Origin: DATAQC01 sp038238185
GTDB taxonomy: Bacteria > Actinomycetota > Acidimicrobiia > Acidimicrobiales > AC-14
DNA: 64,000 bases
Assembly (NCBI GenBank): GCA_038238185.1
Contig: JBBRXY010000004.1
Location: 14,126 to 78,125, forward strand
Direction of reading: 5' to 3'
Shown here: positions 15,945 through 23,019 of the stretch, one piece after another
Layout of the letters: each line of letters starts with the position of its first letter
Numbering within the stretch: the first letter of the stretch is position 1
Position numbers and translations under genes: made by a program
Notes under the pieces: model-generated
Seen by the model: the letters and a program-made list of their open reading frames with translations, nothing else
Told to the model about the DNA's origin: nothing
The model's database searches: none

Positions 15945-17126
15945 TCACCGTGGCGGCGGCGACCGCTGGGCCTCGGGAGCGAACTCGACGGTGGGAGGGC
16001 CGAGGTCGAAGTAGTGGGCGATGGCGGCCACGGTGCGCGTCGCCGCTCGGCCGTCGCCGTAGGGGTTGACCGCTCGGGCCATGGCCCGGTGGGCGGCATC
16101 GTCGTGCAGCAGCTCCAGCACCGACGCCACGATGGCGGCCCGGCCAGTGCCCACCAGGCGTACGGTGCCGGCCCGGACGGCCTCGGGTCGCTCGGTGGTG
16201 TCGCGCATCACCAGCACCGGCTTGCCCAGGCTCGGGCCCTCCTCCTGGATGCCGCCACTGTCGGTGAGCAAGATGTGGGCGCGGCGCAAAAGGGCGGCGA
16301 ACGAGCCGTAGCCCAGTGGTTCCAACATCAAGACATTGGCCAAACCGTCGACGGCGGGAAGAATCGCCTCCCGAACGAGCGGGTTGGGATGGACCGGGAA
16401 CACGATCAGCAACTCGGGTTCGGCGCGAGCCAGGTCGGCCACGGCCAGGCCGATGGCTTGCATGGACGGGCCCCACGACTCCCGTCGGTGGGCGGTGACG
16501 ACGAGCACCCTCCGTGGGTCGGCGTCGAGACCGGCCAGGCGGGGGTCGCCGTAGTCAGAGGAATGATCGACGGCCCACAACAGGGCGTCGATGACGGTGT
16601 TCCCCGTGATCACAATCCTGGATGCCTCGATGCCCTCGGCTTCGAGGTTGGCCCGGTTGGTTCGGGTGGGCGCCAGATGGAGGTCGGTCAGCTGGCTCAC
16701 CAGGCGCCGGTTGATCTCCTCGGGAAACGGGGACCGGGCGTGCCCGGTACGCAGCCCGGCCTCGACGTGCACGACGGGCACGTCGGCGTAGAAGGCGGCG
16801 AGGGCCCCGGCGAAGGCGGTCGTGGTATCGCCCTGGACCACCACGAGGTCAGGACGGTCGTCGGCGATGAGGTCGGCCAACCCTCGCAGGGCGCGGGTGG
16901 CGACATCGGCCAGGCTCTGCCCCGGCTGGACGATGTTCAGGTCGTGGTTGGGGCGGATGGAGAAGAGGGACAGCACCTGGTCGACCATCTCCCGGTGCTG
17001 GGCGGTGAGGGCGAGCCGCACGTCGAAGAGGTCGGAGGCAGTCAACTCCAGGACGACCGGCGCCAGCTTGATGGCCTCGGGTCGGGTCCCGGCCACGACC
17101 ATCACCGTTCGCCGGGTAGGGCTCAT
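15945..17126 (-). CDS. wecB: UDP-N-acetylglucosamine 2-epimerase (non-hydrolysing)
   Basis: This 393-residue enzyme interconverts UDP-GlcNAc and UDP-ManNAc for envelope polysaccharides. Family signatures are GTRPEAIKLAPV at the start, QGDTTTAFAG, HVEAGLRTG, the catalytic region PEEINRRLVSQLTD, and LTDSGGIQEE with RDTTERPEA near the end. The ATG at 17126 follows a TAGGCT box by eight bases, so the mRNA is probably leaderless. It lies upstream of the exosortase-like gene on the same strand, linking that locus to glycan synthesis. Confidence 0.95.
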   Translation of the reverse strand: MSPTRRTVMVVAGTRPEAIKLAPVVLELTASDLFDVRLALTAQHREMVDQVLSLFSIRPNHDLNIVQPGQSLADVATRALRGLADLIADDRPDLVVVQGDTTTAFAGALAAFYADVPVVHVEAGLRTGHARSPFPEEINRRLVSQLTDLHLAPTRTNRANLEAEGIEASRIVITGNTVIDALLWAVDHSSDYGDPRLAGLDADPRRVLVVTAHRRESWGPSMQAIGLAVADLARAEPELLIVFPVHPNPLVREAILPAVDGLANVLMLEPLGYGSFAALLRRAHILLTDSGGIQEEGPSLGKPVLVMRDTTERPEAVRAGTVRLVGTGRAAIVASVLELLHDDAAHRAMARAVNPYGDGRAATRTVAAIAHYFDLGPPTVEFAPEAQRSPPPR

Positions 17127-17134
17127 CGTGAATC

Positions 17135-17140
17135 AGCCTA
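17135..17140 (-). promoter_or_regulatory. -10 box for leaderless wecB
   Basis: TAGGCT on the minus strand ends eight bases before the wecB ATG, inside the 11-bp gap after egtE. Confidence 0.45.
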
Positions 17141-18328
17141 CGAGCCCGGCAACGCCGCCACCGCCCGGCAGCACCGCTCGAGCTCGGCGTCGGTGTTGTA
17201 GTAGTGAACCGATGCCCGGACCACGGCGGTGATGCCGCGCTGGTCGAAGTCGAGGTGAGTCGTTCCTGCCTCCACGACCCACACGTTCACGCCGGCGTCA
17301 CCCAGTGCCGTCCGGACGTCAGCCGGGTGCCATCCCTCCACCGAGAACGTCACGATGGCGCCGCGCGTCACCCCTCGGTCGAGCACCTCGACACCGGGAA
17401 TGGCGGTTAGGCCGTCCCGGAGGCGCTGACCGAGCTCCCGGAGCCGGGTCCAGATGGAGTCCAGTCCCAACGCCTGGGCGTAGTCGAGCGCCACCCCGAA
17501 GCCGATCTTGGCCGCCGTGGAGATCTCGAAGGTCTCGAATCGACGGCCGCCGGATGCCACCCGGTAGTCGTCGAGGGAGGTCCAGGTGGCCGAGCGGAGA
17601 TCGATGAGCGCCGGTTCCAGGTGATCGGTCGTGGTCGCCCGGGCATAGAGCAGGCCGACGCCGCGGGGGCCGCGGACGAACTTGCGGCTGGTGGCCGCCA
17701 GGAAGTCGCAGCCGACATCCTCGACGTCGATCGGAACCTGGCCGAGCGACTGGCAGGCGTCGAGCAGGAACGGGACGCCCGCAGCGCGGGTCAGGCGCCC
17801 TATCGCGGCGACCGGGTTGACCAGGCCGCCGCCCATGGGGATGTGGGTGATCGCCACCAACTTCACCCGCTCGTCGATGGCCCGGGCGAGGGCATCGAGG
17901 CTCACCTGCCCGTCATCGTCGTCGGGCACCACCTCAACCTCCACCCCTCGGCGCCGGGCCGTGTGGAGCAACTGGAGGTAGTTGCTCCCGTACTCGGCGG
18001 TCGAGGTCAGCACCCGATCGCCGGCAACCAGGGTCACGCTGGCGAACGCCATCTGCCAGGCCCGGGTGGCGCTTTCGACCACGGCGATCTCCGACGCGTC
18101 ACAGTTCAGGAGAGCGCCGGCCGCCAGATACGGCCGTTCGAGGGCCTCAGCGGCCTCGGCCGCGGCCTCGTACCCGCCCGCTCGCGCCTCCCGGCGGAGA
18201 TGGGCGACCACGGCGTCGACGACCGGCGTGGGCTGGAGCGACGCGCCGGCGTTGTTGAGGTGCACGACCTCGCGGCATCCGGGTGTGTCCCTGCGGGCCC
18301 GGTCCACATCGAAACCTTCGCTATTCAC
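17138..18328 (-). CDS. egtE: Ergothioneine biosynthesis PLP-dependent C-S lyase EgtE
   Basis: EgtE cleaves the sulfoxide intermediate to give ergothioneine. The 396-residue fold-type I aminotransferase-like protein has the N-terminal HLNNAGASLQP, the PLP aspartate in LLDACQSLGQ and the Schiff-base lysine K216 in SRKFVRGPRG. The GTG at 18328 overlaps the egtD stop by eight bases, so it is the last gene of the egtA-B-C-D-E operon. Confidence 0.92.
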   Translation of the reverse strand: MNSEGFDVDRARRDTPGCREVVHLNNAGASLQPTPVVDAVVAHLRREARAGGYEAAAEAAEALERPYLAAGALLNCDASEIAVVESATRAWQMAFASVTLVAGDRVLTSTAEYGSNYLQLLHTARRRGVEVEVVPDDDDGQVSLDALARAIDERVKLVAITHIPMGGGLVNPVAAIGRLTRAAGVPFLLDACQSLGQVPIDVEDVGCDFLAATSRKFVRGPRGVGLLYARATTTDHLEPALIDLRSATWTSLDDYRVASGGRRFETFEISTAAKIGFGVALDYAQALGLDSIWTRLRELGQRLRDGLTAIPGVEVLDRGVTRGAIVTFSVEGWHPADVRTALGDAGVNVWVVEAGTTHLDFDQRGITAVVRASVHYYNTDAELERCCRAVAALPGS

Positions 18329-19289
18329 GGAAGGAGAGCGACACGGCGTAGTCCCCGTCGGGGTCGGTCCACCACCGCCCCAGGGCCAGGCCCGCCTCAC
18401 CCAGCTCGGCCTCGACCCCCGACCTGCGGAACTTGGTGCTGATCTCGGTGCGCATGGTCTCACCCGTCCCGAAGGCGACGGCGAGGCCGAGATCGTCGAC
18501 GTTCACCTCCTCGGCTTCGTCCGCCCGCAGTCGCATCTCGATGCACTCCTCCTCAGGGTCGAAGCCGGCCACATGGGAGAAGCGCTCGGGCACGAAATCG
18601 GCGTGCAGCTGGCGGTTCACGACCCGCAACACGTTGCGGTTGAACTCGGCAGTGATGCCACCCGGGTCGTCGTAGGCGGCGACCATCCGGGTCTCGGACT
18701 TGACCAGGTCGGTTCCGAGGAGGAGGGCGTCACCCGGCGCCATCGCCGCCGACAAGGCGGCCAGGAACTCGGCCCTGGGCTTGGTGGCGAAGTTGCCGAT
18801 GGTGCCGCCCAGGAACGCGATCAGGCGCCGACCGTCGGCAGGGATCGTGGCGAGGTGGTGTTCGAAGTCTCCGACGACAGCGCTGATCTCCACGCCCGGA
18901 TACTCGGTGGCAAGGGCGGCGGCGGCCTGGCGAAGGGTTGTCTCGCTCACGTCGAACGGAGTGAAACGCCGCAGCAACCCGGCGTCGCGGAAGGCGTCGA
19001 GGATGAGCCGGGTCTTGTCCGACGTGCCCGACCCCAGCTCCACCACGGTGTCGGCACCCGTGAACCGGGCCACGTAGTCGGCCTGCTCGGACAGCACGAA
19101 GCGCTCCCGGCTGGTGGGGTAGTACTCGGGGAGACGGGTGATCTCGTCGAACAACTCCGACCCCCGCTGGTCGTAGAACCACTTCGGGGGCAGTTCCTTG
19201 GGGGTGGCTGTGAGGCCTGTGCCGACGTCGGCCCGCAGGGCGGCCTTGAGATCGTCGGGCGTGAGGTGGACGTCGACGCGGGCGTTCAC
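18321..19289 (-). CDS. egtD: L-histidine N-alpha-methyltransferase EgtD
   Basis: EgtD trimethylates histidine to hercynine with SAM, the committing step of ergothioneine synthesis. The 322-residue length and the blocks PPKWFYDQRGSELFDEI, LPEYYPTSRER, VELGSGTSDKTR and FLGGTIGNF match the family closely. The GTG start overlaps the egtC stop (GTGA). Confidence 0.96.
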   Translation of the reverse strand: MNARVDVHLTPDDLKAALRADVGTGLTATPKELPPKWFYDQRGSELFDEITRLPEYYPTSRERFVLSEQADYVARFTGADTVVELGSGTSDKTRLILDAFRDAGLLRRFTPFDVSETTLRQAAAALATEYPGVEISAVVGDFEHHLATIPADGRRLIAFLGGTIGNFATKPRAEFLAALSAAMAPGDALLLGTDLVKSETRMVAAYDDPGGITAEFNRNVLRVVNRQLHADFVPERFSHVAGFDPEEECIEMRLRADEAEEVNVDDLGLAVAFGTGETMRTEISTKFRRSGVEAELGEAGLALGRWWTDPDGDYAVSLSFRE

Positions 19290-20101
19290 GGTCGGTTTCT
19301 CCCGGCCGGGGTGAGGGGGGTGACGGTTGCCCCCGAGGCGTCGGCCCCGACCAGGGAGCCGTCTGGTACCGGCTCCCAGCGGGGATCATTATCGTAGGGT
19401 TCGGATGCCACCACCACCGCCTGGGGCGATTCGAGGACGAACAACGAGTCTCCCGAGGCGGTGGCAGCCAACCGCCGGCCGTCGGCGAGCACCAGGTTGA
19501 GGCGGTTGGGGGCGGTCAGGTCATCGACCACGGCGACGACCTCGGACAGCGCCGTGCCCGGGTCGGCACCGGCGTCGAGGCGGTCGAGTGCCAGGGCGAA
19601 CAGCAACTCGGAGTCCGAGGCGCCCTCGATGCCGGCGGCCCGGGCGTCGGAGACCATGCGCCGTAGGCGCACACCGACAGGCCCGGTCACTGGAAGGACG
19701 GCCGGCGGCGGCGCAGGGGCCCCGCCCGGGTCGTCGAAGCCGCCAATAGCACCGTTGTGGGCGAACAACCAGGGACCAGCGGTGAACGGCGGCGTGCCGC
19801 TCTCCTCGACCGCTGACGGCGGGGTGGCGTCACGCACGGCGGCGAGGGCGCAGGTCGTGCGCAACAGTCCGGCCACGCTGCGGAAGCTTCGCTCCGCCCA
19901 GGCCGGCCGGGACGACCGCCAGCGGGCGGGCTCGGGGCGCACGGCCAGGTCGTACCAGCCCACCCCGAACCCGTCGGCGTTGACCGCGCCTGCCCGCTGA
20001 TGACGGGGGGCCCAGCTCTGGCTGACGATGGAATGGGGTTGCCCCCAGACCAGTTCCTCCAAACCCACGGGCTGACCGAGATAGGCGACGAAGCGGCACA
20101 C
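19286..20101 (-). CDS. egtC: Gamma-glutamyl hercynylcysteine S-oxide amidohydrolase EgtC
   Basis: EgtC removes glutamate from gamma-glutamyl-hercynylcysteine sulfoxide. It is an Ntn hydrolase of the class II glutamine amidotransferase type. The start GTG at 20101 is fixed by biology: it puts the nucleophile Cys at position 2 (MCRFVAYLG). Further marks are NADGFGVGWY and LFAHNGAIGGF. A His-Asn-Gly loop (AHNG) typical of the family is present. It lies 26 bases after egtB. Confidence 0.93.
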   Translation of the reverse strand: MCRFVAYLGQPVGLEELVWGQPHSIVSQSWAPRHQRAGAVNADGFGVGWYDLAVRPEPARWRSSRPAWAERSFRSVAGLLRTTCALAAVRDATPPSAVEESGTPPFTAGPWLFAHNGAIGGFDDPGGAPAPPPAVLPVTGPVGVRLRRMVSDARAAGIEGASDSELLFALALDRLDAGADPGTALSEVVAVVDDLTAPNRLNLVLADGRRLAATASGDSLFVLESPQAVVVASEPYDNDPRWEPVPDGSLVGADASGATVTPLTPAGRNRP

Positions 20102-20127
20102 TGACGAGGTGGTGGGCAGGCGCCGGA

Positions 20128-21492
20128 TCAGTCGTCGCGGGCGCAGCGGAAGCCGGCGAAGATCTGGCGACGGATCGGATGGTCCCAGTTCCGGAACGTG
20201 GTGCGAACGGCCGTTGGGTGGGTGGCCCACGACCCACCGCGTAGCACCTTGTAGCCGGAGCCGAAGAACACCTCCGAGTACTCCCGGTAGGGATAGGAGC
20301 GGAAGCCCGGGTAGGGCTCGAAGTCGCTCGAGGTCCACTCCCAGACGTCGCCCAGGAGCTGGTGGCACCCCGCGGGTGTGGCCCCGGCCGGGTAGGCACC
20401 CACCGGCGCCGGCCGGAAATGACGCTGGCCGAGGTTGGCCGTCGCAGGCCCGGCGTCGAGATCGCCCCAGGGGTGGCGGCGCTTGTGGCCGTCGCCGCTC
20501 CACGAGGCGGCCTTCTCCCATTCGGCCTCGGTGGGCAGGCGACGACCGGCCCACGCGGCATAGGCCGTGGCCTCGTGCCAGCACACGTGCTGGACAGGCT
20601 CATCGACAGGCAGCACCTCCTTCCACCCGAACCGGACCCGCGCCCACGACCCGGCCGTGTCGCGCCACCAGAACTGAGGATGCCTCGCGGCGGTCTCGAT
20701 GCGCCACGCCCAGCCCTCGTCGGTCCACCACCGTCGCTCGTCGTACCCACCGTCTTCGACGAAGCCGAGGTACTCGTGGTTGCTCACGGGGGCGGCGTCG
20801 ATCCAGAAGGTGTCGAGGTCGACCACGTGGGCCGGTCGCTCGTTGTCGAATGCCCAGGCTTCGTCGTCGGTGCCCATGACGAACGGTCCGCCCGGTACCC
20901 GGACCTCGGTGGCGGCCATCTGGCTCCCCGGCGGAGGATCGGGAGCGACCGGCCGGTAGCCGTCACCGCTCATGAGCTGCAGGGTGGCGAGCATGGTCTC
21001 GTCGTGCTGGTGCTCGTGTTGCACGACCATGCCGTACACGAAGGCGTTGGTGACCAGACCGGCCGGCCGAGAGTCAGTGGCCGGGCCGGCGGGGGCGTCG
21101 AAGGCGGCCAGCCCGTCGAGCACGTCGAGGGCCCGGCCCCGGACCTCGCCCAGGTAGTGGCGAGCATCGGTGGGGCCCAGGAGGGGCAGGGCGGGTCGGT
21201 CGGGCCGGGGATGGCGGAAGGCGTCGTAGACGTCGTCGAGCGCGGCATCGATGGGAAGGGCTCCCGACACCGCCCGAAGCAACCACAGCTCCTCGTAATT
21301 GCCCACGTGGGCCAGGTCCCAGACGAGGGGCGACATGATCGACGAGTGCTGGCGGACCAGGTCGGCGTCGGAGAGCGGCGCGAGGAGCTCGAGGGATCGC
21401 CGACGAGCGACGTCCAGGTGGGTGACGACGGTGGCCTTCATGTCCGGCACCTGCGGGGCCGGCGCCTCGAACGCAGGAACCTCGAGCGTCAT
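20128..21492 (-). CDS. egtB: Hercynylcysteine sulfoxide synthase EgtB
   Basis: EgtB is the mononuclear iron enzyme that joins gamma-glutamylcysteine to hercynine using oxygen. It has an N-terminal DinB-like domain and a C-terminal formylglycine-generating-enzyme-like (FGE-sulfatase) domain. The predicted iron ligands are present as H62 (DLAHVGNYEE) and H159/H163 (HEHQHDET). The C-terminal domain shows PVSNHEYLGFV, RLPTEAEWEKAA and LRGGSWATHP. The ATG overlaps the egtA stop by four bases. Confidence 0.95.
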   Translation of the reverse strand: MTLEVPAFEAPAPQVPDMKATVVTHLDVARRRSLELLAPLSDADLVRQHSSIMSPLVWDLAHVGNYEELWLLRAVSGALPIDAALDDVYDAFRHPRPDRPALPLLGPTDARHYLGEVRGRALDVLDGLAAFDAPAGPATDSRPAGLVTNAFVYGMVVQHEHQHDETMLATLQLMSGDGYRPVAPDPPPGSQMAATEVRVPGGPFVMGTDDEAWAFDNERPAHVVDLDTFWIDAAPVSNHEYLGFVEDGGYDERRWWTDEGWAWRIETAARHPQFWWRDTAGSWARVRFGWKEVLPVDEPVQHVCWHEATAYAAWAGRRLPTEAEWEKAASWSGDGHKRRHPWGDLDAGPATANLGQRHFRPAPVGAYPAGATPAGCHQLLGDVWEWTSSDFEPYPGFRSYPYREYSEVFFGSGYKVLRGGSWATHPTAVRTTFRNWDHPIRRQIFAGFRCARDD

Positions 21493-22808
21493 GCATCCAC
21501 CCCCGCCGGTTCGGGGAACAGGCCACCGTGGCCGGCCCAGGCGTCGAGGCGATCGTCGGCCGGGGTGCGGCCCCGGTCGACCCAGCGCTCGACATAGGCG
21601 GCAACCATGTCGATGAGCGGAGCGCTCGCGCCGAGCCGGTCGAGCGACGCCAGCGCGGCGCCGAAGCAGGTCCGGGCCGACGTGGCCAGGGCCGGGTGGC
21701 CGAGCCCGGTACGGGCGGCGTCGATCCAGCGCCCTGCGGCATCGCAGGACGTGGCGGCCCGATCGGCGGCATCGCCCCCTTCGGGATCAGCGAGGAGGGC
21801 GGCGGTGACGGCCACCGGGACCTGCCACCACGGGTCGGGGAGGGCGTCGAGCATTCTGAGCTCCAGCCATCCCCGGGGGCGCACGGGAGGAAACAGCGTG
21901 CTCAGGTGGTAGTCGAGGTCGTCACTCGTGGGCCAACCCAGCTCGTGACCCTCGGCCACCCATTGGCCGAACGTCAGAGGGGCGTCGAGGTGAACGAAGT
22001 CGTCACGCGGGGGCCTGGTCACTGCCTCTCGGCCGGCGGGCCTGGTCACTGCCTCTCGGCCGGCGGGCCTGGTCGGTTCCGGCCGGATGAGCATGACGCG
22101 GGCGTCGAGGACGTAGTCGGCCCATGCGTCGGGGGCCGGGCGGTCGCAGTCGACCGGAGCGGCCCGGCTGCGGTCGAGGGCCATCCAGGTCGCCAACCGG
22201 GCCGAGTGGAAGCCGGTCGGTCGCCCCTCGAGCAACGGGGAGTTGGCGAAAGCGGCAGCGAGGGTCGGTCCCAGGCGGTGGGCCAGCCGCCATTGACGGG
22301 CGGCGTCGTCGGTGGTGGGGCCGACGCCGATGTTGACCTGCACCGAGGCGGTGTTCGCCATCATGCGGCGGCCGGCGGGGCCGTCGGTGTCGAAGTAAGC
22401 CTCCATGGCCCGGTATCGCGGCGAATCGGATACGCGCCGGGGCGGCCGTAGCGGGTCGGTGCCCAACCCGACCAGATCGACCCCGAGCGCCGCCGCCGCC
22501 GCCCGTGTCAGGGCTGTGTCGGTATCGGCCACGGCACAGGCGTCATCCACCGAGACAAAGGGCGGCGAGCTCACCTCGAGCTGGCCGCCGGGCTCGAAGG
22601 TGACGGTGCTGCCTCCTGGAAGCGGCCCCGCGGCGGCGACGGATTCGGCCAGATCGACGGGGTCCACCCGGGCGGCCGGGTCGGCGCGGGCGACGGTGAG
22701 CCATTCCAGCTCCACTCCCACCTGGCAGGGTGACTCGGGCGAGAAACAGCGTGCGCTGAGGATGTCGCGGACGTTGCGGACGCTCAGGCGGGGGTGGGGA
22801 CAGGGCAT
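21489..22808 (-). CDS. egtA: Glutamate-cysteine ligase EgtA
   Basis: EgtA makes gamma-glutamylcysteine, the sulfur donor for EgtB. The 439-residue protein belongs to the GCS2-type ligases of actinobacteria, with CQVGVELEWLTV, FEPGGQLEVSS, RMMANTASVQVNIG and a Trp-rich late region (PRGWLELRMLDALPDPWWQ). An internal 27-bp tandem duplication (22014-22067) adds RPAGREAVT twice in a loop. ATG 22808 is chosen from the conserved start. A possible 24-residue upstream frame ends eight bases before it. Confidence 0.92.
   Translation of the reverse strand: MPCPHPRLSVRNVRDILSARCFSPESPCQVGVELEWLTVARADPAARVDPVDLAESVAAAGPLPGGSTVTFEPGGQLEVSSPPFVSVDDACAVADTDTALTRAAAAALGVDLVGLGTDPLRPPRRVSDSPRYRAMEAYFDTDGPAGRRMMANTASVQVNIGVGPTTDDAARQWRLAHRLGPTLAAAFANSPLLEGRPTGFHSARLATWMALDRSRAAPVDCDRPAPDAWADYVLDARVMLIRPEPTRPAGREAVTRPAGREAVTRPPRDDFVHLDAPLTFGQWVAEGHELGWPTSDDLDYHLSTLFPPVRPRGWLELRMLDALPDPWWQVPVAVTAALLADPEGGDAADRAATSCDAAGRWIDAARTGLGHPALATSARTCFGAALASLDRLGASAPLIDMVAAYVERWVDRGRTPADDRLDAWAGHGGLFPEPAGVDA
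22014..22074 (-). repeat. 27-bp tandem duplication inside egtA
   Basis: Two exact 27-bp copies plus a partial third encode RPAGREAVT twice in frame. The unit differs from the 30-bp GPSG element, although both are GC-rich. Confidence 0.85.
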
Positions 22809-22816
22809 CGGGGGAT

Positions 22817-22891
22817 CTATCGGTGCCCGAAGTGGGCGGTCACCCAATCGAGATTGCGTACGAAGGCGAGCCACTGCTCACTGACCAGCAC
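22817..22891 (-). CDS. Possible 24-residue leader ORF before egtA
   Basis: A small frame opens at GTG 22891, preceded by a very good ribosome-binding site (GAGGGGAG, five bases away), and ends with TAG eight bases before the egtA ATG. It reads MLVSEQWLAFVRN, then LDWVTAHFGHR, which is aromatic-rich and not typical shadow sequence. It could be a leader peptide coupled to egtA or a genuine microprotein. No Cys or His run suggests simple attenuation. Confidence 0.4.
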   Translation of the reverse strand: MLVSEQWLAFVRNLDWVTAHFGHR

Positions 22892-23019
22892 GGGTTCTCC
22901 CCTCGTCGGGATTGAGCGCGGACCTTCGCCCGCACTACCCACCACAAGGAGAGTCTAAGCACAGCGTCGCCGGCGAGGAGGGCGCGCCTGACGCGCCCGC
23001 CCGGCTTCGGGGTGCAAAC

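Noticed and set aside
22014..22074. Another copy of the GPSG element in egtA
   Set aside because: The 27-bp unit shares GC-rich character only. The CCCGAGCGGCC core is absent.
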